Source: Embleya sp040605455
GTDB lineage: Bacteria > Actinomycetota > Actinomycetes > Streptomycetales > Streptomycetaceae
Direction of reading: 5' to 3'
Assembly: GCF_040605455.1 (NCBI RefSeq)
Contig: NZ_JBEXCV010000031.1
Coordinates: 1-64,000 of the forward strand
Length of the DNA: 64,000 bases
Position 1 is the first letter of the stretch, and the number at the start of each line of letters is the position of its first letter. Made by a program: the position numbers and the translations under genes. The notes beneath the pieces are model-generated. The model saw only the letters and a list, made by a program, of their open reading frames with translations. It had not been told where the DNA came from and did no database searches. Positions 17,311-26,249 of this stretch are shown here, piece by piece.

Positions 17311-17661
17311 ATGTCGCGTGAGGAGTTCGAGGAACTGGTGGCCGAGGCCCTGGACCGGATCCCGCCTGAGCTGACCAGGCTCATGGACAACGTGGCGATC
17401 TTCGTCGAGGACGAGCCCGCCCCCGACGGCGAACACGGGACCGGCCTCCTCGGCCTGTACGAGGGCATCCCGCTGACCGAGCGCGGCGACTGGTACGCGG
17501 GCGTGCTGCCGGACCGGATCACCATCTACCGCCACCCCATCCTGCGGATCTGCGAGACGTACGAACACGTCGTCGAGGAGGTAGAGGTGACCGTCGTGCA
17601 CGAGGTTGCGCACCACTTCGGGATCGGGGACGAGTGGCTGCACGAGCACGGGTACGGCTGA
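17311..17661 (+). CDS. Metallopeptidase-family (zincin-like) protein
   Basis: The 116-residue protein begins MSREEFEELVAEALDRIP and ends with a zincin motif VVHEVAHHFGIGDEWL, in which HEVAH is the HExxH zinc site and a following Asp can be the third ligand. It matches the small actinobacterial metallopeptidase family that is essentially a minimal zincin domain. The ATG at 17311 lies nine bases after GGGGGAG; earlier in-frame starts are weaker. Substrate unknown, and there is no signal peptide, so it is probably cytoplasmic. Convergent with crcB. Confidence 0.85.
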   Translation: MSREEFEELVAEALDRIPPELTRLMDNVAIFVEDEPAPDGEHGTGLLGLYEGIPLTERGDWYAGVLPDRITIYRHPILRICETYEHVVEEVEVTVVHEVAHHFGIGDEWLHEHGYG

Positions 17662-17668
17662 CCGCGCG

Positions 17669-18019
17669 TCAGCCGGCCGCGGCGTGGCCGAGGGCGGCCG
17701 CGGCCAGGCCCAGGATCAGGCTGAGCAGGATGTAGCCGGCGGCGACGGCGCGTCGGCCGCGGGCGTAGGTGTCCACGGTCGCGTAGCCGAAGGTGCTGAA
17801 CGTGGTGAGGGTGCCGCAGAAGCCGGTGCCGATCAGTGCGGCGATCCGCTCGTCGGGGGCCAGGGCGGTGAGCACGCCCAAGATCAGCGAGCCGACCACG
17901 TTCACGGTCAGCACGCCCCACGGGAAGGCCGATTTCGTGCGCGCGGACACGTGCAGGTCGGTCAGGTAGCGCAGCGGGGCGCCGATCAGCGCGCCCAGGA
18001 CCACCATCAGCGGGATCAT
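17669..18019 (-). CDS. crcB: Fluoride channel Fluc/CrcB, second subunit
   Basis: The 116-residue protein has four hydrophobic segments and the Fluc signatures GALIGAPLRYLTD (start), GVLTVNVVGSLILG (polar Asn in TM2) and GTGFCGTLTTFSTFGYAT (the TFST fluoride track and Na+ site). Its ATG overlaps the stop of the upstream crcB by four bases. Fluc channels are dual-topology dimers; two tandem genes usually encode a heterodimer that leaks toxic F- out of the cell. Confidence 0.95.
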   Translation of the reverse strand: MIPLMVVLGALIGAPLRYLTDLHVSARTKSAFPWGVLTVNVVGSLILGVLTALAPDERIAALIGTGFCGTLTTFSTFGYATVDTYARGRRAVAAGYILLSLILGLAAAALGHAAAG

Positions 18020-18399
18020 CCGGCGATTTCGCGCGGGCGGCGGGCGATGGCGAGGCCTACCTGTACGGCGGCCAATCCCAGGGCGACGCTGCCCACGACG
18101 TAGAGGCAGGCCGAGACCCACGCCTGGCCGGCCGCCAGGGTGCGAGTCTCGACGGCGAACGTGGAGAACGTGGTGAAGCCGCCCAGCACACCGGTGCCCA
18201 GGAACGGGCGGATCAGCGGGCCGGGCGGGGTCAGGCCCATCAGGATCCCCATCAGCAGGCAACCCGTGACGTTGGTGAGCAGGGTCGCCCACGGGAATGC
18301 CGTGCCGCTGTGCGGGAGCGCCTCGGCGAGCGCCCAGCGGCCCAGCGCCCCGATGGCGCCGCCGAGCGAGACCGCAGTGAGTACTCGGGTCTGTGACAC
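18016..18399 (-). CDS. crcB: Fluoride channel Fluc/CrcB, first subunit
   Basis: The 127-residue partner of the downstream crcB. It carries GGAIGALGRWALAE, WATLLTNVTGCLLMG and GTGVLGGFTTFSTFAVET, with four TM segments. The four-base overlap with the second gene implies coupled translation and a 1:1 heterodimer. I saw no fluoride riboswitch in the short gap to the divergent gene. Confidence 0.95.
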   Translation of the reverse strand: MSQTRVLTAVSLGGAIGALGRWALAEALPHSGTAFPWATLLTNVTGCLLMGILMGLTPPGPLIRPFLGTGVLGGFTTFSTFAVETRTLAAGQAWVSACLYVVGSVALGLAAVQVGLAIARRPREIAG

Positions 18400-18534
18400 C
18401 CGAACACGCTAGCGCCGGTGTCGGGTTCGAGATCGCGCGCGCTCCCGTCGCGCCCTCACGCGCCGGCGGCCGAACGGGTGACGGGCGGTGTTGCGAAATT
18501 GGAGCCGGAGTTTTCCCGTGCCCATGCTGAAGCG

Positions 18535-19959
18535 GTGACCACGCAGGGGGACATCGGGCCGATGCCGGACTTCGCCGACGATGAGCCCGAGTTTCCCGGA
18601 ACCGGGTCGACCACCCGGGTGGGCGAGCCCGCGCCGGCCGCGTCGGCCGTGCCGCGCACTCGCGGCGAGCGGCGGCGCGTGCCGGGACCGCAGGCGTACG
18701 GACCGGTCCCCGGCCAGGCGTGGGGGGATCCGGAGGCGCAGACCCGGGAGACGGGGCGCGCGGGCGCCGCCGAGCCGGTGCGGCCGGATGGGTCCGATGA
18801 GCCCGACGTGTTCGCCGAGCCGGCCGGGGGGCACGCACAAGTCCCCGGACGGCCGACCGAGTTCGCACCCTTCCGGGCGACCGGCAACCTCGCGACGGGG
18901 TTGGCCGAGGTGTCCTGCGGCGAGCCGGTCTCGATGCTCACCCGGTGGTTCGGCGTACAGGCCGCAACCGGGCCCGCACACGCGGTGGAACACGGATCCG
19001 CAGTGCCGATTCGACGGGCCACCAGGCGTCGCAAGTCCGCGCACCGGGCCGCCCATCGGGTCGTCGAGGCGGCGCGCACCGAGGTCGCCAAGGGCGCCTC
19101 GGAGGGGCGATCGGCAAGCCCCGTCGGCGAGTTCGCCACCGCCTTCGTGGTGTCGGCGCTCGTCCTTGCGGGGTTGCTGTATCACTTCGGCTGGGCACGT
19201 GCCTCGGCCCGGTCCGACTACCTGGGGTTCGACGAGAGCGTGCTGGACACGCCGACGTTGGAGTATCTGGCGGACGGCCTGCGTGCGCTGTACCGGCCTC
19301 TGCTCGTGCTGGTCGCCGCGCTGCTCGCGGCACGAGCGGCGCACCCCCGGCTGCTGGTATGGCTGCGCAGGCATCGGCGGATCGCCGCGTGGTGCGCGTG
19401 GTCGCTGCGCTGCGCGTGGTTCGTGGTGCCGGGCGCGACCTGGGTCGCGGTGTACCGGTGGCCCGTTCGTGGTGCGCAGTGGTGGCCGCTGCTGCTGCCG
19501 GGCGCGCTCGCGGTGGGGCTGTCGATCAGTGCGTACGGAGTGCTGCTCTCGCGTCGGATCGGTGCGCACCGGCGCAGCTCCGCGGCCGGCTCGCGGTCGT
19601 GGTCGCTGTCGGTGCTGCTGACCGGGGCCGCCGTGGTGCTGTGTCTGTTCGGGGCGTCCGGGGCGTACGCGAAGGTGTCCGGGCGCGACGCGGGCAAGGC
19701 GGTCGCCCACCAACTGCCCAGGCGGACCGGTGTCGTCCTGTACTCGGTGCAGGATCTGCGGATGCGCTCGGACGACGGGATCGTGGTCGAGGAAGAAATC
19801 GGTGCCTCCTACCGTTATCGGTACACCGGTCTGCGCCTGCTGCGCCGCGCCCCAGGGACGCTGTTCCTGCTCCCCGAGCACTGGTCGTGGCAGCGTCCGA
19901 GACTGCTGGTCGTGCATGAGGACGCCCGCCTGCGGGTGGAGTACGAACGCACCCGATAG
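18535..19959 (+). CDS. Large unknown membrane protein
   Basis: Not recognised. From the GTG at 18535 the product has about 474 residues. The first half is low-complexity and disordered (Pro, Gly, Arg, Glu). Five hydrophobic segments follow: about FATAFVVSALVLAGLLY, PLLVLVAALLAARAA, SLRCAWFVVPGATWVAVY, PLLLPGALAVGLSISAYG and LLTGAAVVLCLFGASG. A C-terminal extracytoplasmic or cytoplasmic tail of about 100 residues is predicted. The frame stays open to 18418, so the start is uncertain. Divergent from crcB. Confidence 0.65.
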   Translation: MTTQGDIGPMPDFADDEPEFPGTGSTTRVGEPAPAASAVPRTRGERRRVPGPQAYGPVPGQAWGDPEAQTRETGRAGAAEPVRPDGSDEPDVFAEPAGGHAQVPGRPTEFAPFRATGNLATGLAEVSCGEPVSMLTRWFGVQAATGPAHAVEHGSAVPIRRATRRRKSAHRAAHRVVEAARTEVAKGASEGRSASPVGEFATAFVVSALVLAGLLYHFGWARASARSDYLGFDESVLDTPTLEYLADGLRALYRPLLVLVAALLAARAAHPRLLVWLRRHRRIAAWCAWSLRCAWFVVPGATWVAVYRWPVRGAQWWPLLLPGALAVGLSISAYGVLLSRRIGAHRRSSAAGSRSWSLSVLLTGAAVVLCLFGASGAYAKVSGRDAGKAVAHQLPRRTGVVLYSVQDLRMRSDDGIVVEEEIGASYRYRYTGLRLLRRAPGTLFLLPEHWSWQRPRLLVVHEDARLRVEYERTR

Positions 19960-20134
19960 GCGTAAACGAGCAGTGATCGGGTACGCTGGTGAATCGCTTT
20001 GCCCATATCCAGGCGCCGCCATGAGTCGCGACGCCTCGTAGGCTCGTTCTGGTGCTCCGCAGAAGTGTCGCTTTCTCGTGCGACCACATTTCGGCTGCGG
20101 ACCTTCGAGACGGGCCGCATCCGGAAGGTTTTGC

Positions 20135-22486
20135 ATGCCCCCCTATGCCAATGACACTGCTACGCCCATGCCCGGTACCGAAGGTGCCGAGGTGCAGGAG
20201 GGTGTGGCGGGTGCGCAGGCAGCCGAGGTGACCGAGGTCGCCGCGGAGATTACCGAGATCGCTCCCGAGGTCGTCGAGAACGACGACACCAATGACGGCG
20301 ACACCGAGCTCGCGGCGCAGGACGAAGCCGCGGCGGACGCCGATGTGGACACCGACACCGAAGCGGACGTCGACGCGAGCGTCGAGGACGACGCCGCCGC
20401 CGAGGCCGGGCTCGACGAGGCCGAGGACGCCTCGGACGAGGTCGCCGCCGAGGCCGTGCCCGAACCGACCGGCCCCAGCTTCGCCGAGTTCGGTCTGCAC
20501 AAGGACGTCGTGGACGCGCTCGCGCGCCGCGGCGTGACCCACCCGTTCCCGATCCAGGCGGCGACGTTGCCGGACGCGATGTCCGGCAAGGACATCCTCG
20601 GCCGCGGTCGTACCGGTTCCGGCAAGACGCTGGGCTTCGGCCTGCCGATGCTGACCCGCCTGTCGGGTCGCAAGGCCAGGGCCCGTCGCCCGCTCGCGCT
20701 GATCCTCACGCCGACGCGTGAACTCGCGATGCAGGTGCACGACGCGTTGGAGCCCTACGGTCGCATCCTCGACCTGCGGATGAAGACGGTCACCGGCGGC
20801 ATGTCGATGCCGAAGCAGATCTTCGCGCTGGAGCGCGGCGTGGAGATCCTGGTCGCCACCCCCGGTCGGCTCCAGGACCTGGTGGACCGCGGTTCGGCCG
20901 TGCTGGACAACGTCGAGATCACCATCCTCGACGAGGCCGACCAGATGGCGGACATGGGCTTCCTGCCCGAGGTCACCGCGCTGCTCGACCTGATCCCGGG
21001 TGGCGGCCAGCGGATGTTGTTCTCCGCGACGCTGGACAAGGGTGTGGACGCGATCGTCCGCAAGTACCTGGTCGACCCGGTCACCCACTCGGTGGACCCG
21101 CACGCGTCGTCGGTGACGACCATGTCGCACCACGTGCTGGTCGTACAGCCCAAGGACAAGACGTACGTCACGGCGGCCATCGCCGCCCGTCGCGGGCGCA
21201 CGATGATCTTCGTGCGGACCAAGTTCGGTGCCGACCGCGTCGCGCAGCAGCTGCGTGAGGCCGGCGTCCGGGCCGAGGCCCTGCACGGCGGGATGACCCA
21301 GGGCGCGCGTACCCGCACCCTGGCCGAGTACAAGGAGGGCCGCACGCCGGTCCTGGTCGCCACCGACGTCGCCGCCCGCGGCATCCACGTCGACGGCATC
21401 GACCTGGTCCTGCATGTGGACCCGGCCGCCGACTCGAAGGACTACCTGCACCGCGCCGGTCGTACCGCGCGCGCCGGCGAGGCCGGTGCGGTGGTCACCC
21501 TCGCGCTGCCGCACCAGCGCCGCACGGTGGACCGCCTGATGGAGGACGCCGGTGTCGAGCCGACCCGCCTTCGGGTGCAGGGCTCCAACGACCCGGAGAT
21601 GCGCAAGCTGACCGGCGCGCGCACGCTGTCCGAGGTCAAGGCGCAGTCCGTGGCGGACGCCGCGGTCGAGGCCGAGGCCGAGGCCGAGCGGCTCGCCGGT
21701 CGGATCATCGAGCTCAAGGCCGAGGCCGCGGAACTGCGCCGCAAGGCGGCCGAGTTGGCCGAGGCCGCGAAGAACGGCGACGTGCCGGTGCGCACCGAGC
21801 GCTATGAGCGTCCCGACCGGGGCGACCGCGGTGGCGACCGGCGTGAGGGTGGTTACCGCGGCGACCGCGGCAGCGACCGTCCGCCGTACGGCAGCGACCG
21901 CGGCGGCGACCGTCGTGGCGGCGCGCCGCGTGGCGACCGTCCGTCCTACGGCGACCGGGACCGGGCGCCGCGTTCCGGCGACCGTCCGTCCTACGGCGGC
22001 GGCGAGCGGCGCGAGGGTGGCTACCGCGGCGACCGTCCGTCGGGCGACCGCGGCCCGCGTGGCGACCGCCCCGCCTACAACGACCGTCCGGCGTACAACA
22101 ACGGCGACCGCGCTCCGCGCACGGGTGACCGGCCGGCCTACGGCGACCGGGCGCCGCGTACCGGCGACCGTCCCGCGTACGGGGACCGCGCACCGCGTTC
22201 CGGCGACCGTCCGTCCTACGGCGGCGGCGGCGAGCGGCGCGAGGGTGGCTACCGCGGCGACCGTCCGTCGTACGGGGACCGCGCGCCGCGTACCGGCGAC
22301 CGTCCCGGTTACGGCAACGACCGCGCTCCGCGCGGTGACCGTCCGACGTACAACAACGACCGGCCGTCCTACGGCGACCGCGACCGTTCGCACGACCGTG
22401 CGCCGCGTCGGGACGGTCACTACGACCGTCCGGCCGGTGGCCCGGCGGCGGGCGACCGCAAGCCGCGGTGGAAGCGCGACGCGTAA
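20135..22486 (+). CDS. DEAD-box RNA helicase with long RGD-rich tail
   Basis: The 783-residue protein has three parts. An acidic Ala/Glu/Asp leader occupies about residues 1-110. The helicase core carries the Q motif (PFPIQAATLP), Walker A GRTGSGKT near 157, PTRELA, DEAD near 265, SAT, TDVAARG and HRAGRTARAG. The tail of about 225 residues consists of degenerate Gly-Asp-Arg-Pro-(S/A)-Tyr repeats. Such tails drive RNA binding and condensate formation in CsdA/RhlE-type helicases. Likely roles are ribosome assembly or mRNA turnover in the cold. The ATG at 20135 has CCGGAAGG nine bases upstream. Confidence 0.93.
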   Translation: MPPYANDTATPMPGTEGAEVQEGVAGAQAAEVTEVAAEITEIAPEVVENDDTNDGDTELAAQDEAAADADVDTDTEADVDASVEDDAAAEAGLDEAEDASDEVAAEAVPEPTGPSFAEFGLHKDVVDALARRGVTHPFPIQAATLPDAMSGKDILGRGRTGSGKTLGFGLPMLTRLSGRKARARRPLALILTPTRELAMQVHDALEPYGRILDLRMKTVTGGMSMPKQIFALERGVEILVATPGRLQDLVDRGSAVLDNVEITILDEADQMADMGFLPEVTALLDLIPGGGQRMLFSATLDKGVDAIVRKYLVDPVTHSVDPHASSVTTMSHHVLVVQPKDKTYVTAAIAARRGRTMIFVRTKFGADRVAQQLREAGVRAEALHGGMTQGARTRTLAEYKEGRTPVLVATDVAARGIHVDGIDLVLHVDPAADSKDYLHRAGRTARAGEAGAVVTLALPHQRRTVDRLMEDAGVEPTRLRVQGSNDPEMRKLTGARTLSEVKAQSVADAAVEAEAEAERLAGRIIELKAEAAELRRKAAELAEAAKNGDVPVRTERYERPDRGDRGGDRREGGYRGDRGSDRPPYGSDRGGDRRGGAPRGDRPSYGDRDRAPRSGDRPSYGGGERREGGYRGDRPSGDRGPRGDRPAYNDRPAYNNGDRAPRTGDRPAYGDRAPRTGDRPAYGDRAPRSGDRPSYGGGGERREGGYRGDRPSYGDRAPRTGDRPGYGNDRAPRGDRPTYNNDRPSYGDRDRSHDRAPRRDGHYDRPAGGPAAGDRKPRWKRDA

Positions 22487-22527
22487 GCGCCGGGTGACCG
22501 AGCTGTAACTGACGTGTAGTCAAAAAC

Positions 22528-22574
22528 ACTGAGCGGGGCGGGATCGATCGCGTATCGATCCCGCCCCGCTCAGT
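22528..22574. promoter_or_regulatory. 21-bp perfect inverted repeat between helicase and HxlR gene
   Basis: Arms beginning ACTGAGCGGGGCGGG, 21 bases each without mismatch, flank a five-base loop. The repeat ends 11 bases before the HxlR ATG. T5 follows the stem only on the minus strand, so for plus-strand transcripts it is either a T-less terminator of the helicase gene or an operator/hairpin that controls the HxlR gene. No minus-strand gene nearby needs it. Confidence 0.75.
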
Positions 22575-22585
22575 AATGTGGCGAC

Positions 22586-23134
22586 ATGAAGCGGACCTCG
22601 TTCGGAACCTGGCCGTGTTCCATCGCGCGCGTCCTCGATTTGTTCGGCGACGGCTGGACGCCGCTCGTGTTGCGGGAGGCGTCCTACGGGGTCCGGCGGT
22701 TCGAGGATCTCCAGGAGAACCTCGGCATCGGCCGCAACGTGCTGGCGCAGCGGCTGAATCTCCTGGTCGAGGAGGGCCTGCTCGATCGGGTCCCGTACGA
22801 GGAGCGGCGCCCCCGGCACGAGTACGTGCTGACCGCCAAGGGCCGCGACTTCTTTCCGGTGCTCGTCGCGATCGGCCAGTGGGGCGACACCTGGCTCGCG
22901 GACGAGACCGGGCCGCCGGTGGTCTACCGGCACGGTGGGTCCGAGGGGCACGAGGCGGAACCGGCCGTGGTCTGTTCGGTATGCGGCGACCCGCTCCGTC
23001 TGGAGGACGTCGAGCCGTTGACGGGACCGGGTATGACGCCGCGTCAGGCGCATCGGGCGGTCGCCGAGGGGCGCTGTGGGCCGCGCCCCTCGGCGGTGCC
23101 GGCGCAGCGGGGGAACTGGTTGCCGCGGCTCTGA
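22586..23134 (+). CDS. HxlR-family transcriptional regulator
   Basis: The 182-residue protein opens with a typical HxlR winged helix: CSIARVLDLFGDGWTPLVL (conserved early Cys at residue 11), FEDLQENLGIGRNVLAQRL, then LLVEEGLLDRVPYEERRPRHEYVLT. A C-terminal zinc-ribbon-like CSVCGDPL segment follows. HxlR proteins sense aldehydes, quinones or redox state through the N-terminal Cys. Its target is unknown; the large palindrome directly upstream suggests autoregulation. Confidence 0.9.
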   Translation: MKRTSFGTWPCSIARVLDLFGDGWTPLVLREASYGVRRFEDLQENLGIGRNVLAQRLNLLVEEGLLDRVPYEERRPRHEYVLTAKGRDFFPVLVAIGQWGDTWLADETGPPVVYRHGGSEGHEAEPAVVCSVCGDPLRLEDVEPLTGPGMTPRQAHRAVAEGRCGPRPSAVPAQRGNWLPRL

Positions 23135-23215
23135 TGCCTTCGCGGCTTTGTTGTCCTGGCGGGTTCGATGGCTTCGCGGATGCGCTGGTTTCGCGGATCC
23201 GATGCTTTCGCAGAC

Positions 23216-24442
23216 CTACGAGCGGGCCGGCTCGCCCCGGTCCAGCTTGCCCCGCAGGCCCAGTTCGGCCCGGTCGGCGGCGGCCTGGCCATGGCGCCAC
23301 CCGTCCGCGTCGCGACCGCGCAGGCGGTGAGTGGTCTTGGTCGGGAACATGCGCTCGGTGGTCTCCCGAACCGCGACGTCGCGGGCGGCCAGGACCGGCA
23401 GCAGGCGGTTCTCGGCGGCCTCGTTCGCGCTCGCCTCGGCCTCCTCCTTGGCAGCGGTGAGCCGCTCGCGGATCCGGTCGGCGTAGGCGATCAGGAACGA
23501 CTGGCGGAAGGTCTTGGTGCGGCGGGAGCGGCCGGACTCGTGGTAGCGCGAGCCGGCTCGGTTCATCGCGGTGGTGGCCTGTACCAGGAGCGAGGTGTAG
23601 AGCAACTCGACCGCGTCCAGTTCGGAGTCGAAGCCGACGACGGTGGAAAAGCCCAGCGAACTCGACCAGATCGCCTGGCAGCCGTTGGCGTCGGCGACCG
23701 CGTCCAGCAGCAGTGCCTTCGCGCCCTCGTACGGATTGTCCACGCCGATTCGGCAGGCGGCGGGAGCGTGGCGTGAGCCCTCCTGCGCGCCCAGCAGCGC
23801 CTCGTCGATCCGGTGCCGGGTCATCAGTTCCTGCGCCTTGGCGGTGAACGCCTCGGCCTCCTCCGGGAACTCGCTCGACTCGGCCTTGGCGAGCAGGGCG
23901 CGCACCCGACCGAGTTGGCGGGGTTCGCCGGTCGCGGGCCGGTTGCGGACCGGCTCCTGGAAGGAGGCGGCGGCGAGCGGCTCGATGGCGGGCAGTCGGG
24001 CGATCGAGCGGAGCAGTTCGAGCACGCGTGCGGCGGTGCCGAAACGGTCCAGGTTCTCCCGGGCGCCCAGCTCGGTGAGGTAGGCGTCGTCCGAGCTCCA
24101 CCACGGTGTGCTCGCGTCCAGGTCGCGCAGCTGGGCGGTCCATCGGCGGCCGGTGCCCGGGTGGCTGCGGGCCTGTGCGGCGACCAGGTCGGCGGCGATC
24201 GGGGCGTGTCGTTCGCCCAGCTCGCGGGTGACCGCGCGGACCACGTCGGCGGGTTGCCAGCCGCGTCGCCAGCAGCCGTCCGCGGTGCGCTCGTACAGGG
24301 CGAGCACCGCGCGCGAGATCTGCGGCCAGTCGGCGGCGGAGGCCGCGAGCAGGGACGCGCCGAGGTCGATCGTGTCCTCCAGGGCGTCGTCGGACGCGCT
24401 CAGGACGGCATGGAATTGGGTTTCGACGAGCGTGGTGGGCAC
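23216..24442 (-). CDS. DUF2786-domain protein
   Basis: The 408-residue protein carries the DUF2786 segment near its middle (RVRALLAKAESSEFPEEAEAF, then TAKAQELMTRHRIDEALL). The long N-terminal part and the C-terminal helical part (with FRQSFLIAYADRIRERLT) are typical of the actinobacterial relatives. DUF2786 proteins often occur in phages and near DNA-processing genes; the biochemical role is unknown. It stands alone between the HxlR gene and the AraC gene. Confidence 0.8.
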   Translation of the reverse strand: MPTTLVETQFHAVLSASDDALEDTIDLGASLLAASAADWPQISRAVLALYERTADGCWRRGWQPADVVRAVTRELGERHAPIAADLVAAQARSHPGTGRRWTAQLRDLDASTPWWSSDDAYLTELGARENLDRFGTAARVLELLRSIARLPAIEPLAAASFQEPVRNRPATGEPRQLGRVRALLAKAESSEFPEEAEAFTAKAQELMTRHRIDEALLGAQEGSRHAPAACRIGVDNPYEGAKALLLDAVADANGCQAIWSSSLGFSTVVGFDSELDAVELLYTSLLVQATTAMNRAGSRYHESGRSRRTKTFRQSFLIAYADRIRERLTAAKEEAEASANEAAENRLLPVLAARDVAVRETTERMFPTKTTHRLRGRDADGWRHGQAAADRAELGLRGKLDRGEPARS

Positions 24443-24519
24443 CCGTCAAGGATTGCATTTTCGGCGAGCGGACGATCCGGCCCCGAGCGGCGCCGGCCGC
24501 GCCCGGGGTCTGCGGGCGT

Positions 24520-25332
24520 TCAGGTCCTGGCGTAGCGGCCCGGTGCGGTGCCCACCGCGGCGGTGAAATCGCGGGTCAGGTGGGCCTGGTCGGCGTAGCC
24601 CAGAGCGGCGGCCAGCGCCGCCCAGTCGATCCCGTCGCCGTGCTCGGCCCGATCGGCGACCTCGTGGAGGCGGGCCCGGCGGAGCACCCACTTGGGGCCG
24701 ACCCCCACGTACTCGGCGAACAGCCGCTGGAGCCGGCGGACCGGGACGCCGACCTCCTGGGCCAGGTCGTCGACCCGGAACAGGTTCGGATTCGTGGTGA
24801 TGCGCTCGACGATCGCGGCCACCTCGGCGATCGTCGGGTCGACGCCGGTCGGAGCGTCGGCCGGTGCGGGCAACACGCCGCGCAGCCAGGACTCCACGAG
24901 GATGACCCGGTCGGACTCGTCGACGGTGCCGAGCACCCGTTCGCCCACGGCCACGACGCCCGGGCCGAACAGGTCGGCCGCGGGCGGCACCCGATCGGTC
25001 AGCGCCGCCACCGGGCCGCTCAGGAACGGCCGGAAGCCGCCCGCACGGAACCGGATCCCGAACACGTGACCCGCGCCGCTCAGCTCGCGCTCGAACACGT
25101 CCCGCACCACGCCGTACACCGCCGGGTGCGGCTGCTCGAAGACCAGGTGCACGTTGGGATGGGAGAGCACCTTCTGCCGGTAGGGCGATCGACCGCGCAA
25201 ATCCCAGCGCACGATCCAGTGGTAGTCGACGAACGGCGCCAGATCGGCGGCCGGCTCGTACAGGCTCAGGTCCCAGGCGCCGGGCGCGACGGCCGCGCGC
25301 AGCACCCCGCGAGGGCGGTAGGGAAGCCTCAT
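24520..25332 (-). CDS. AraC-family transcriptional regulator
   Basis: The 270-residue protein from the ATG at 25332 has an N-terminal sensor of the short beta-rich type found in actinomycetes (DLSLYEPAADLAPFVDYHW; SHPNVHLVFEQP) and a C-terminal double HTH (VDDLAQEVGVPVRRLQRLF; YADQAHLTRDFTAAVGTAPGRY). A longer frame to 25455 is less likely because the added residues overlap the divergent gene's promoter. Divergently transcribed from the TIGR03086-family gene, which is the likely target. Confidence 0.9.
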   Translation of the reverse strand: MRLPYRPRGVLRAAVAPGAWDLSLYEPAADLAPFVDYHWIVRWDLRGRSPYRQKVLSHPNVHLVFEQPHPAVYGVVRDVFERELSGAGHVFGIRFRAGGFRPFLSGPVAALTDRVPPAADLFGPGVVAVGERVLGTVDESDRVILVESWLRGVLPAPADAPTGVDPTIAEVAAIVERITTNPNLFRVDDLAQEVGVPVRRLQRLFAEYVGVGPKWVLRRARLHEVADRAEHGDGIDWAALAAALGYADQAHLTRDFTAAVGTAPGRYART

Positions 25333-25447
25333 CCCACCACCGTAGACGGTGCCTGTGACATGGCCCGGCGAGGCGGACGGCGCCGGTGCTCGGGGGCTGT
25401 CGCGTTTGTTCAAGACCGGCTCCGGGGGGCCGCATAGCGTCGTATCC

Positions 25448-26026
25448 ATGAACATTCACCACCACTTCGTGGAAGCCGCCGCCGAAGCCGATCGGCTCGC
25501 CCACGGCGTTGTGCCCGAGCAGATCGCCGGACCGACGCCGTGCCCCGAATACGACACCCGCGCCCTGCTCAACCACTGGGTCGTCTTCACCTCGCACGGC
25601 ATGGAGCACCGGGCACGGCGCACGGCACTGCCCGAGGAGCTGACCGCACGTGACTTCGTGGCCGAGTCGGACTGGGCCGACGCCTACGGCGCGCAGCTGC
25701 GGCGCGGGGTGGCGGCGTGGGCGGAGCCGGCCGCGTGGGAGGGCGAGATCGACTTCGGCGGCGGCGGGACGATGCCCGCGCCGGAGATCGCCGCGATGCT
25801 GCTCTTGGAGCTGGTCCTGCACGGCTGGGACGTGGCCCGGGCGACCGGGCAGGACTACCGGGCGTCGGCGGAGCTGGGCGAGGCGGTCGAGGGCATCGTG
25901 GCTGGGTATGCGCAGATGTACCGCGAGTACGACGGCTTCGCGGTGCCGGTGGCCGTGCCCGAGGGGGCGACCGCTTTCGAGCGGGCGGTCGGCGCATCCG
26001 GCCGGGATCTGCTCTGGAAGCCCTGA
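25448..26026 (+). CDS. TIGR03086-family (DinB-like) metal-binding protein
   Basis: This 192-residue protein begins MNIHHHFVEAAAEADRLAHG and has the mycothiol-dependent enzyme/DinB fold: PCPEYDTRALLNHWVVFTSHG and LLELVLHGWDVARATG supply the His metal ligands. Such proteins are mycothiol or bacillithiol S-transferases of unknown substrate. Divergent from an AraC regulator with a 115-base gap, a classic regulator-target layout. Confidence 0.85.
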   Translation: MNIHHHFVEAAAEADRLAHGVVPEQIAGPTPCPEYDTRALLNHWVVFTSHGMEHRARRTALPEELTARDFVAESDWADAYGAQLRRGVAAWAEPAAWEGEIDFGGGGTMPAPEIAAMLLLELVLHGWDVARATGQDYRASAELGEAVEGIVAGYAQMYREYDGFAVPVAVPEGATAFERAVGASGRDLLWKP

Positions 26027-26029
26027 GGG

Positions 26030-26239
26030 GATCGGTCGCCCGTTTCCTGGTCGGGGCGCCGGGTGCCCGGATCGTCCACGGCGGTGGTCGGTGGTCGGTG
26101 GTCGGGGGCGCGGTGGCTGGATGGCTGGGTGGTCGGGTGGCGCGGGTCCGGGCCGGCGGATCGGCAGGATCGTTTGGCGGCCGGGGAAATCCGGGCGGGG
26201 GTGGGATCGCTGTGCCTATGGTGGCGGGCGAGCTCATTC
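26030..26239. repeat. G-rich low-complexity spacer
   Basis: The gap before the next gene is filled with degenerate CGGTGGT/GGTGGTCGG repeats (about 26080-26150). A similar CGGTGGT-rich stretch recurs at 27055-27170 on the far side of that gene. Both look like slippage-derived spacers; neither encodes a convincing protein. Confidence 0.5.
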
Positions 26240-26249
26240 GGAGGTATGC

